Part shown: positions 19,269 through 27,254 of the stretch, in pieces
How positions within the stretch are numbered: the stretch's first letter is position 1
How the letters are laid out: every line of letters begins with the position of its first letter
Source: SYLG01 sp965226945
GTDB taxonomy: Bacteria; Planctomycetota; Planctomycetia; Gemmatales; Gemmataceae
Assembly: GCA_965226945.1 (NCBI GenBank)
Contig: OZ245717.1
Location: forward strand, 3,906,001-3,970,000
Reading direction: 5' to 3'
Length of the DNA stretch: 64,000 bases
Position numbers and translations under genes: made by a program
The notes under the pieces: model-generated
What the model was told of the DNA's origin: nothing
The model's input: only the letters and a program-made list of their open reading frames with translations
The model's database searches: none

Positions 19269-19285
19269 ACGGAATCATGTTCCGA
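19269..19285. promoter_or_regulatory. Operator 1 (imperfect palindrome) for the TetR regulator
   Basis: ACGGAATCATGTTCCGA shares the outer arms CGGAA/TTCCG with the perfect palindrome 22 bp downstream (centre to centre). It lies between the divergent reductase and tetR genes. Binding by the adjacent TetR protein is inferred. Confidence 0.6.
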
Positions 19286-19290
19286 ATCAT

Positions 19291-19307
19291 ACGGAACAAT
19301 GTTCCGT
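19291..19307. promoter_or_regulatory. Operator 2 (perfect 17-bp palindrome) for the TetR regulator
   Basis: ACGGAACA-A-TGTTCCGT has 8-bp perfect arms around a single central base and ends 21 bp before the tetR start. With operator 1 it forms two sites on the same face of the helix, two turns apart, which is typical of cooperative repressor binding. It supports autoregulation and control of the divergent reductase. Confidence 0.75.
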
Positions 19308-19328
19308 TTTGTCAAGCGGAGAGTGAGA

Positions 19329-19961
19329 ATGGGCAAGGCGCCAGACGCCGAGGGTGTCGAGCCTGAGCGCGACGGAGAGGGCCATGGGCGCGAAGTTCGC
19401 GCGGGTCGGCCGTTGCGTGCCGACGCCAAACGCAATACGGGCGCATTACTCGATGCGGCCTTGGCGGTGTTTGTCGAGTCAGGAGTGGATGCTCCGGTGC
19501 GAGAAATCGCAGAGAAGGCGGGCGTCGGCATCGGCACGTTTTATCGCCATTTCCCGCAGCGTAGCGATCTGATCATCGCGGTCTTTCGTCATCAGGTCGA
19601 CGCCTGTGCCGAAGCCGCCGTCGATCTATCGAAGAAGTATGCGCCGGGCGAGGCGCTGGCACGCTGGATTCAGCGCTATGCGGATTTCATCGGCACCAAA
19701 CGGGGACTGGCCGCGGCCCTGCACTCGGGCGACCCGGCCTACGACGGGTTGCCGGCCTACTTCAAGGAGCGCCTTCAACCCGCGTTGCAAACCTTGCTCG
19801 ACACCGCGGCCCGCGCCGGTGAGGCTCGAGCCGGCATCGCCCCCTACGAACTGCTGGCGGCGGTCGCAAGCCTCTGCATGCAAACCCATGGCCAGGAACC
19901 GGCCGCCGCACGGCGCATGGTGGCCTTACTGGTCGACGGCCTACGCTATGGTGCGAAGTGA
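19329..19961 (+). CDS. TetR/AcrR-family transcriptional regulator
   Basis: A 210-residue repressor. The N-terminal helix-turn-helix spans about residues 33-80 (ALLDAALAVFVESGVDAP, then IAEKAGVGIGTFYRHFPQR). The C-terminal all-helical ligand domain follows and includes a SBI-like segment (FIGTKRGLAAALHSG). The ATG at 19329 is chosen over 19299 because GAGAGTGAG precedes it and because the longer version would start inside the operator palindrome. The N-terminus carries an unusual charged extension of about 30 residues before the DNA-binding domain. It is divergent from the aldo/keto reductase it likely controls. Confidence 0.92.
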   Translation: MGKAPDAEGVEPERDGEGHGREVRAGRPLRADAKRNTGALLDAALAVFVESGVDAPVREIAEKAGVGIGTFYRHFPQRSDLIIAVFRHQVDACAEAAVDLSKKYAPGEALARWIQRYADFIGTKRGLAAALHSGDPAYDGLPAYFKERLQPALQTLLDTAARAGEARAGIAPYELLAAVASLCMQTHGQEPAAARRMVALLVDGLRYGAK

Positions 19962-20176
19962 TCGCAGAATGCTTGGCTGACCAGCCCTGGCGGCCTTTTT
20001 GGGGCTTTGTTTCCGCTCATCCTTATTTCTCTGGTCGTCGCTAGGCGCGATGTGTAGCGTGATTATACGATGCGTATACGTACGAATCTGAGGTCTGACA
20101 CAAATTGCCCAGGCGCTTAACCCCAAGTTGGCTTTTGTTGATCAATCAATGTCATCTCACTCTCCGAGGTTGAACC

Positions 20177-22207
20177 ATGAGCAATAGGATCCTCGCGCTC
20201 GTCGCCTGTGCACTGCTGGCCTACACGACTGCGGCAGTGCCGGATGAACCAAAAAACCAGGAAAAGACAGGGCAGTTTTCCCCGCCACCGGCAGGCTACG
20301 ACGCCCGCCGCGACGGGATTGACCGCGGCAAACTGGAGACGGTTGAGTACGACTCGACGACGGTCGCGGTGAAGCGCAAGGCACGGGTCTACACCCCGCC
20401 TGGCTACACCAAGGAGAAGAAATATCCGGTCCTCTACCTCCTTCACGGAATCGGCGGCGACGAAAACGAGTGGGTGCGCGGTGGAACGCCCGAGGTGATC
20501 CTCGACAACCTTTACGCCGACAAGAAGGCGATACCGATGATTGTCGTCCTGCCCAATGGCCGGGCGTCGAAGGATGCGACGGCGCGGGACCCGATCCCCA
20601 AGCAGTCACCCGCGTTTGCCGCGTTCGAGAAGGATTTGCTTGCGGACCTGATACCGTTCATCGAGAAGACCTACTCGGTGAAGTCCGAGCGAGAGTCCCG
20701 CGCACTGGCCGGGCTGTCGATGGGAGGCGGCCAAGCGCTGAACTTTGGGCTTGGCAATCTCGACACCTTCGCCTGGGTGGGCGGATTCTCTTCGGCCCCG
20801 AACACGAAGAAGGCGGATGAACTCATCAAGGACCATGCGGAGGCTGCCAAGAAATTGCGGCTGCTGTATGTTGCTTGCGGCGACAAGGACGGGCTTCTGC
20901 GAGTCAGCGAGGGCGTTCACAAGATGCTCGACGAAAAGAAAATTCCGCACGTCTACAACGTGATTGCTGGGGGCCAGCACAATTTCAAAGTATGGAAGAG
21001 CGACCTTTACCACTTCGCCCAACGGATCTTCCAGGACGGGGGCGTGACCCCGGACAAGAAGGACGACCCGAGGCAATCGGGCACGCCGGCCCAGGCCACC
21101 GCGCCGGTGGAAGACTTCAAGCCGGCGTCCTCAAATCAGTCCGGCAAGCAGTACCCGCAAGTGAATTCCGAACGCCGCGCAAGGTTCCGCATCGTCGCGC
21201 CCGACGCCAAAAGCGTGCGGGTGCCAGAATGGGGAGGAGTGACGCTGACCAAAGGTGAAGGCGGCGCCTGGGTCGGCACCACAAGCCCGCTCGACGAGGG
21301 GTTCCATTACTACCGAATCAATATCGACGGCGCGGATGTCCCAGACCCCGGCAGCAAGTTCTTTTTCGGCGCCAGCCGATCGGGGAGCGCGATCGAAATC
21401 CCCGCCAAGGACGAGGAGTTTTACTCGCTCAAGAACGTGCCGCACGGCCAATTGCGCGAGACCCTGTACTTTTCCAAGAGCACCAACAGCACACGGCGTT
21501 GCTTCGTTTACACGCCTCCCGATTATGACAAAGACGCTTCCGTGCGCTACCCGGTGCTGTATCTCCAGCACGGTGGCGGCGAGGACGAGACGGGATGGGG
21601 CCGACAAGGTCGCACCAATCTCATCATGGACAATCTGATCGCCGCGGGTAAGGCCAAGCCATTCATCATTGTGATGGATAACGGCGGCGGCATCGGGCCG
21701 CGCCCCCCTGCCCCCGCCGGTCAACCTGCGCCCGCCGGTCAACCTGCACCCGGTGGGCCGCCAAGATTCAACTTCTCCGCCTTCGCGAAAATCCTGACCG
21801 AGGAACTGATTCCGTTCGTCGATTCCCACTTCCGCACCCTGACCGATCAGCCGAACCGCGCCATGGCGGGACTTTCCATGGGCGGCATGCAGACGAAGCA
21901 GATCACGCTGGCCAACCTCGACAAATTCTCGCACATCGGCATCTTTAGCGGAGGTAGCATTGCCGCGAACGACCCGGCGCTGGCGGACGGGGCGACCTTT
22001 AAGAAGAAGGTCAAGGTATTGTTCGTCAGTTACGGCGGCAAAGAAGCGGCCGGGGCCGCGATGGCCAAGACCAACCATGAGGCCCTCGAAAAAATAGGCA
22101 TTCCGAACACCTTTTATGTGTCGCCGGACACCGGTCACGAGTGGCAGAGTTGGCGCCGGAGCCTGTACCAGGTCGCACCGCTCCTGTTCCAAGAAAAGAA
22201 GGAGTGA
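20177..22207 (+). CDS. Secreted double-domain esterase (CE1 / enterochelin-esterase-like)
   Basis: A 676-residue protein with a signal peptide (residues 1-21). Two alpha/beta-hydrolase domains of the CE1/Fes type lie at about 50-290 and 445-672. They are joined by an Ala/Pro linker and an E-set (CBM48-like) domain at about 325-420 (RARFRIVAPDAKSVRV). Each catalytic domain has an oxyanion LHG or QHG motif and a GLSMGG nucleophile elbow (Ser181 and Ser567). Domain 1 also has Asp in CGDKDG and His268. Domain 2 keeps His654 but has SYGGKEAA where the acid is expected. The family deacylates plant polysaccharide esters (feruloyl/acetyl xylan) or siderophore esters. The domain 2 linker carries PAPAGQ repeats. 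Confidence 0.88.
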   Translation: MSNRILALVACALLAYTTAAVPDEPKNQEKTGQFSPPPAGYDARRDGIDRGKLETVEYDSTTVAVKRKARVYTPPGYTKEKKYPVLYLLHGIGGDENEWVRGGTPEVILDNLYADKKAIPMIVVLPNGRASKDATARDPIPKQSPAFAAFEKDLLADLIPFIEKTYSVKSERESRALAGLSMGGGQALNFGLGNLDTFAWVGGFSSAPNTKKADELIKDHAEAAKKLRLLYVACGDKDGLLRVSEGVHKMLDEKKIPHVYNVIAGGQHNFKVWKSDLYHFAQRIFQDGGVTPDKKDDPRQSGTPAQATAPVEDFKPASSNQSGKQYPQVNSERRARFRIVAPDAKSVRVPEWGGVTLTKGEGGAWVGTTSPLDEGFHYYRINIDGADVPDPGSKFFFGASRSGSAIEIPAKDEEFYSLKNVPHGQLRETLYFSKSTNSTRRCFVYTPPDYDKDASVRYPVLYLQHGGGEDETGWGRQGRTNLIMDNLIAAGKAKPFIIVMDNGGGIGPRPPAPAGQPAPAGQPAPGGPPRFNFSAFAKILTEELIPFVDSHFRTLTDQPNRAMAGLSMGGMQTKQITLANLDKFSHIGIFSGGSIAANDPALADGATFKKKVKVLFVSYGGKEAAGAAMAKTNHEALEKIGIPNTFYVSPDTGHEWQSWRRSLYQVAPLLFQEKKE

Positions 22208-22225
22208 TCCGGCGGAAGTGTCTCA

Positions 22226-22296
22226 ATCGTGTGTTGATTGCGGGCCTTCAGCCCAGAGGGGTGCCCGAGCCATTTTCGGCGACATCAACACACGAT
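22226..22296. terminator. Long inverted repeat between convergent genes
   Basis: Perfect 13-bp arms ATCGTGTGTTGAT (22226-22238) and ATCAACACACGAT (22284-22296) enclose 45 nt that itself contains a small GGGC/GCCC hairpin. It lies just after the esterase stop codon and before the convergent thioredoxin-like gene, so a transcript-end structure is the simplest reading. No strong T-tract follows. The rest of the 324-bp gap (22208-22531) shows nothing recognisable. Confidence 0.5.
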
Positions 22297-22531
22297 CGGC
22301 ACACTACCTTGCCGAGACCAGAAACTCCGTACCACGAACTCAATCCGTGTTGCCCTGGATTTGAGTTTGGTGGCATTCCTTCGTGTTCTTGAGACCGCGA
22401 GGTCTTTGGACCCTGATGAAAGAGTTCGCCGCTCTGCAATCGCGAAAAGCCGATGTCTTGCCTCGATGCAATCGCCGGATCCGGTCTCGTTCAATCACTT
22501 TCCGCGAGTTCCGCGGGAGGTGACAGCTTCA

Positions 22532-23665
22532 TTACTTCTTGGAATCGGCGACTTCCAGTAGTTCTTCGATCTTCTTTTCCAGCCGGCCGCCAATCGGGTC
22601 ATAACCAACCGACTTGAACTGAATGACGCCCTTCTGGTCGATCACATAAATCGTTGGGTAGCCGCCGATATCCCACAGGTCGGACACGGTTTTCTTTTCG
22701 TCCCACCAGAGTGTCCAGGGCATCGGCTCCTTCTCGAGGAAGGAGGTGATGGTTTCTTTTTCATCGTCGACGCTGATGCTCACGAAGACAAAGGGCTGGT
22801 TTTCCAAGTTCTTTACGATCTTGCGTGAGTGGGGGAGCATCACGCGGCAGGGGCCGCACCAGGTCGCCCAGAAATCGAGCACGACGATTTTGCCCCTCAG
22901 TTGCGATAGCTTCACCGGTTTGCCTTCGAGATCCACGCTAATCGTTTCCGGAGCAAGCGCGCCGACGCGCAGGTCGGGCACCTGACTCTTGAGTTCCGTG
23001 CTTAGCGCCGTCTTGTAGGTTTCGATCTCCTGTTTGGCCATGAGCGCGCTATCGAGCAGCCTTTGCACCGGCTCCTTGCCGAGCTGATTTTCCAGTTTAC
23101 TCTGCGATTCGCCGTTGGTTTTTAAACCCTTGGCAATCAATAGGCGTTGCTCAAGCATGGCGATGAGTTGCTTGGCGGCCTGGGCCCGCGTCGACAAATC
23201 GGGATGGGTCTTGAACACGTCGCGGACAATGTCGGTACTTTCGTCGCAATAGGCATTGGCAAGCGCGCGCAGATGAACGCGAATCGCGGGCGATTGGACG
23301 AAGTTTTTCTTGATCAGGTCGATCACTTCATCGCGAGCCTTCCCCCCTTCAGAGGCATTCATCGACAGGCCGATTGCCATGACAAGCGCGTTAAGGGTGC
23401 TCTCGTCGGTCGGATATTTGCGTGCATGAGCGACGATTTTCTCGGCGGTATCAATGAAAACGGCATTGCTTTCGTCGTTCATCGCTCCGTCGAGGCGCTG
23501 ATTCGCGGCATTCAAGATCCCGGCAAGTTCCTTCACTGCGGGCGAATCGCCCTTGGGTACCGGCAATTGAATTTTCTCGACTCTGGGTTCGGGGGGTTTG
23601 GCACCGCAACCGATCGTGATCAATGCCGAACCGAGAACGAGAACACAGACCAAAAAGCGGATCAC
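22532..23665 (-). CDS. TlpA-type thioredoxin-fold lipoprotein
   Basis: A 377-residue protein. The GTG at 23665 is chosen because GGAGA precedes it and it begins a lipoprotein signal (IRFLVCVLVLGSALITIGC, lipidated Cys20). An earlier in-frame start would put a basic, Trp-rich leader before the signal. Residues about 40-220 are helical with TPR-like character and no recognised family. The C-terminal AhpC-TSA/TlpA domain (about 232-375) has the redox motif WCGPC (Cys270, Cys273), followed by the family's VSISVDDEKETI region and the cis-Pro segment GYPTIYVID. It is probably a membrane-anchored thiol-disulfide reductase facing the periplasm. Confidence 0.9.
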   Translation of the reverse strand: MIRFLVCVLVLGSALITIGCGAKPPEPRVEKIQLPVPKGDSPAVKELAGILNAANQRLDGAMNDESNAVFIDTAEKIVAHARKYPTDESTLNALVMAIGLSMNASEGGKARDEVIDLIKKNFVQSPAIRVHLRALANAYCDESTDIVRDVFKTHPDLSTRAQAAKQLIAMLEQRLLIAKGLKTNGESQSKLENQLGKEPVQRLLDSALMAKQEIETYKTALSTELKSQVPDLRVGALAPETISVDLEGKPVKLSQLRGKIVVLDFWATWCGPCRVMLPHSRKIVKNLENQPFVFVSISVDDEKETITSFLEKEPMPWTLWWDEKKTVSDLWDIGGYPTIYVIDQKGVIQFKSVGYDPIGGRLEKKIEELLEVADSKK

Positions 23666-24047
23666 AGAAATCTCCAAAGCGGACGATGGATCGCGGGGGG
23701 GGCGCCATGAACGCAGCCGCTTGAGAAAGTATAAGGATCGCCAAGGGCCGCGCACAAGGAGGCTGAAATACGGGTCACCGTTGAAAGATCTTCTCGATGG
23801 GACGATCGAAGCTATGGGCCATTTTGAAATCCAGGGTCAGGCTCGGTTCGCACTTCTCGGAAAAGCAATGGCAAGCGCTTCGAGGTGAGTGATTCGCACA
23901 AAAGTAGTGTTTGAATGCCCCTCGCGGGAGTATCCCTGGATGCCATTGCCACTATGCTGGCTGCCCGATGGATTACGCAATGGATCAGATCGCTCCAATT
24001 CATCGATCCATATGCTGACTCAAGGGTCCGCATTCAAAGGATCATCC
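23666..24047. other. Intergenic region between divergent genes
   Basis: A 382-bp region carrying the promoters of the TlpA-type lipoprotein (leftward) and the SEFIR gene (rightward). AAAGGA at 24035-24040 is the Shine-Dalgarno site of the SEFIR gene. No other feature was recognised. Base composition starts to become more AT-rich here. Confidence 0.4.
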
Positions 24048-26873
24048 ATGAATGAGTCTCGCCAAAAAAGAGTCTTTATTAGTTACAGTTGGGACAGCGA
24101 AGATCACAAGTCTCGAGTTCTCCAACTTGCGGATGCCTTGATTGGCCATGGGCAGGATGTGGTCATTGACCAATATGTACTTCCTGGCGACATGGTCAAT
24201 TTCCCTATTTGGATGGAACAGCAAGTCGAGCGAGCCGACTTTGTATTGATGATCTGCACGGCACGATACAGGCGCTCGGCCATGGGAGAGGAAAAACCGA
24301 ATCAGGCTTCAGGCGTCAAATGGGAGAGCATTTGCATCCACAACGAGGCCTATTATGAGCCGAAAAAAATCCACAAGTACATTCCGCTTCTGCTCAACGA
24401 GGCCAGGCAAGAGGACATTCCGAAAGCGTTTCTTGGACGGCCATTCTATCATCTGACCCGCTTCGAGCTGGAAGACAACGCCTATCAGGATCTGATCCGC
24501 CATCTGACCAATCAGCCACCCATAATTCGGCCACCTCCCGGTTCGGTGCCGCACTTGCCTCCCAAAGTTGGCAGCGGCCCGGCCCCGAAGGCGACCTCGG
24601 TCGCTGGGGCATCCTCGACCCCTATCTGGAAGATGCCCTATCCCCGCAACGGCGACTTCACCGGCCGATCCAAGGAACTCGAAACGCTTGAGAAGGCGAT
24701 ATTCAGTGATGTCCCTGCTGCGAATGGCCAGGCGATTTCCGGGCTTGGAGGAATTGGTAAAACGCAGACAGCCATCGAATTCGCCTACCGGCACCGCCAC
24801 CGGTTTCGTGCGGTATTTTGGGTGCGCGCCGACACCGTGACGGAGCTTGAGAACGAATATCGGGAAATCGCATGCCTTCTTGGGCTAAAACCATGGGAGC
24901 CAACGGAAAGCGATCAAGGCGAGCCAGCGGAAAGCGATCATTTGGTAAAGGGTGTCAAAGGCTGGTTGGCCTCAAATCCCGGTTGGCTTTTGATCTTCGA
25001 CAACGCCGATACGCTTGAAATTCTCAAAACGTTCCTTCCTTCCACCACGGCTCAAGGCAGTCTGCTTTTCACCACTCGGGCCCATTACTTGGGTTCGCTT
25101 GGCATCAAAACTCCCGTAGAGCTCGGAGATTTCTCTCCCGAGGAGGCGCTCGCATTTCTTCTGAAGAGGACCGGCCAAGCTCACGGCAGTAGTCAAATTG
25201 ATCACGCTGCCGCAAAGATTCTTGTCGGGGAATTGAGTTACTTTCCACTCGCCTTGGAGCAGGCAGCCGCCTACATGTTGGTTCATGAGGAATCCATCGC
25301 GGACTATCTCGCGGCATACCGCTGCTTGCCCTTGAATATCCTTGAAGAACACGCTCCTGAGGCGGGGAACTATCCGGCGACAGTCCGTACCACCTGGAAG
25401 CGCAGCTTTGATGCCCTTGAGAAGGTCTCTCCTGCATCGGTGAAAGTGTTGGAGTTCGCCGCCTTCCTGGCTCCCGACTCCATTCCCTATGAGTTATTCA
25501 CCAGGGTTCCCGATCAATGGCTCGAACCTCTGTCATCGGTGCTGGCGCGGCCCGGAGGACCAGATCATGCGTTTAATGCCGTCCTAACGCCGCTGATGCG
25601 CTACTCGTTGATTCGCAGGGACCCAAGTCGGCGCACGTTTTCCGCGCACCGTTTGGTGCAGATGGTGATGCGAGAGCAAATGGGGGCGGAACTTCGGGCG
25701 GAAATATGCCAGTGTTTGCTCAACGCTTTGGATCGTGCCCTGGTTGGCGACCCCGAAGAGGCTCAAGCTTGGCCCCGGATGAGCCCGTTTGTCGAGCATG
25801 TCACCATGCTTTTGGCTCATTTTGCGCAAGCGCAGATCGCGCCCTCAGCGAAATTGTCATCAATCGCAAGTCAAACGGGAAAATTGCTACTTTCCCAAGC
25901 CCGCTTCGCGGAAGCGGAACCGATGTTGCGTCGCGCTGTTGCAACGGAGGAAGCCCTGTTTGGAGCTTTGCATACGAAAGTCGCAGGGGCTCTCAACGAT
26001 CTCGCAGACTTGCTGCACTCCACAAATCGATCGTCGGAGGCCGAACGATTGTGTCGTCGCGCCCTTGCGATTGACGAAGCTTTACTCGGCTTGGAGCACG
26101 CCGATGTCGCGAGAGATCTTTCCAACCTGGCGACGGTCTTGTCTGCAACCAATCGTTTGCCTGAAGCGGAGGATCTCTATAAGCGTGCTTTGGCGATTGA
26201 CGAAAACGCGCTTGGACCGAACGACCCCAAGGTCGCCGAAGATCTCAACGACCTGGCTGTCTTGCTTCGGGAATCGGAGCGATTTGCGGAAGCAGAACCT
26301 CTTTACCGCCGCTCGCTTCTGATCGACGAAGGCCATTTTGGCACGAGCGACCCGAAAGTGGCGATTCGCCTCAGCAATTTGGCGGAAGTTCTCAAAGCGA
26401 CGGACCGCTTTTCAGAAGCGGAGCCCATGATCCGGCGGGCTCTCTCGATTGTCGAGGCCACATTTGGGCCCGAGCACCCCAAAGTGGCCCTGATGCTCAA
26501 TAATTTGGGAGGACTGCTTTCCAGGACGAAACGGTTTGAAGAAGCGGAAGAGCATTTCCGGCGTGGACTTGCCATTGACGAAGAGAGATTTGGGTTGGAA
26601 CATCCCCATATTGCGCGCGATCTCAACAATTTGTCAGTAGTGCTCGTTGCCACGAACCGTCTGCTGGAGGCGGAGCCATTGCACAAACGAGCCTGCCTGA
26701 TCTTCCTGCGCAGCCGGGGAGCGAACCACCCCAGAAGCCTCAAGATCGTCGGAAATTACCGACGGCTCCTTCTCAAGATCTACGTTAATCCGGGGAAAGT
26801 GCTCCAGGCTATGCATGAGCTTTGCAAAGAGGCCAGTGTTGATTGTCAGGAGATTCTGGCGAAGATAAGCTGA
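24048..26873 (+). CDS. SEFIR - NB-ARC ATPase - TPR signalling protein
   Basis: A 941-residue STAND-type protein. The ATG at 24048 is preferred over upstream starts because AAAGGA lies 7 bp before it and the SEFIR domain starts at once. Residues 6-150 are SEFIR (RVFISYSWDSEDH, then LIGHGQDVVIDQY), a TIR relative. Residues about 205-480 are an NB-ARC-like NTPase with the P-loop GLGGIGKTQ (232-240), Walker B LLIFDNAD (314-321) and an LFTTRAH sensor. A winged-helix region follows (about 480-600). Seven or so TPR_10/12 repeats (about 615-895) follow the pattern ALAIDExxxGxxHPxVAxxLNNLA. TPRs would sense a ligand, the NTPase would switch state, and SEFIR would signal or act as effector. Related architectures are known in bacterial immunity. 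It is cytosolic and transcribed alone. Confidence 0.9.
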   Translation: MNESRQKRVFISYSWDSEDHKSRVLQLADALIGHGQDVVIDQYVLPGDMVNFPIWMEQQVERADFVLMICTARYRRSAMGEEKPNQASGVKWESICIHNEAYYEPKKIHKYIPLLLNEARQEDIPKAFLGRPFYHLTRFELEDNAYQDLIRHLTNQPPIIRPPPGSVPHLPPKVGSGPAPKATSVAGASSTPIWKMPYPRNGDFTGRSKELETLEKAIFSDVPAANGQAISGLGGIGKTQTAIEFAYRHRHRFRAVFWVRADTVTELENEYREIACLLGLKPWEPTESDQGEPAESDHLVKGVKGWLASNPGWLLIFDNADTLEILKTFLPSTTAQGSLLFTTRAHYLGSLGIKTPVELGDFSPEEALAFLLKRTGQAHGSSQIDHAAAKILVGELSYFPLALEQAAAYMLVHEESIADYLAAYRCLPLNILEEHAPEAGNYPATVRTTWKRSFDALEKVSPASVKVLEFAAFLAPDSIPYELFTRVPDQWLEPLSSVLARPGGPDHAFNAVLTPLMRYSLIRRDPSRRTFSAHRLVQMVMREQMGAELRAEICQCLLNALDRALVGDPEEAQAWPRMSPFVEHVTMLLAHFAQAQIAPSAKLSSIASQTGKLLLSQARFAEAEPMLRRAVATEEALFGALHTKVAGALNDLADLLHSTNRSSEAERLCRRALAIDEALLGLEHADVARDLSNLATVLSATNRLPEAEDLYKRALAIDENALGPNDPKVAEDLNDLAVLLRESERFAEAEPLYRRSLLIDEGHFGTSDPKVAIRLSNLAEVLKATDRFSEAEPMIRRALSIVEATFGPEHPKVALMLNNLGGLLSRTKRFEEAEEHFRRGLAIDEERFGLEHPHIARDLNNLSVVLVATNRLLEAEPLHKRACLIFLRSRGANHPRSLKIVGNYRRLLLKIYVNPGKVLQAMHELCKEASVDCQEILAKIS

Positions 26874-27007
26874 CGTGAAAAATAGTGTATTTAACCGCGA
26901 GGAAAGAACCCAATGCGAATTGATCGAACCTGAGGCCTCAAAACGCTTGCCAGCCGAGTGCCTCAGGCACTGCAATTCGATTAGTTTTTGCGATTATCGG
27001 ATCTTCC

Positions 27008-27120
27008 ATGAGTATGTCACGACAAAAGAAAGTCTTTATTATTTACAGTTAAGACAGTGACGAGCGCAATTCACGAATTCTTCAAATTGCGGATGATTTA
27101 ATTAGGCACGGACAAGAGGT
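27008..27120 (+). pseudogene. Remnant of a second SEFIR gene
   Basis: Read from the ATG at 27008, SRQKKVFIIYS-stop-DSDERNSRILQIADDL aligns without gaps to the N-terminus of the SEFIR protein at 24048; 23 of 35 positions match. A TAA replaces the conserved Trp codon of SYSWDS. Similarity stops after about 38 codons (IRHGQEV). The ribosome-binding region (GGATC-x-TCCATG) is also shared. It is a duplicated, truncated and inactivated copy. The surrounding gap (26874-27254) has nothing else recognisable. The IS element starts 134 bp downstream. Confidence 0.75.
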
Positions 27121-27254
27121 GTCAGGAGTTCGGGGCTTGAGCACTCAACGAGTTTGAGACGATCCGAACATTACAGGACCATTCTGAAAAAAGTCGCAAT
27201 GATTCTCATCAAGTAATCAACGCGCTCGCGACGCGACGCGATGTCTCGACTAGG

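Noticed and set aside
21131..22192. 353-codon minus-strand frame in the esterase gene
   Set aside because: Antisense to the second esterase domain, which carries GLSMGG and a conserved His.
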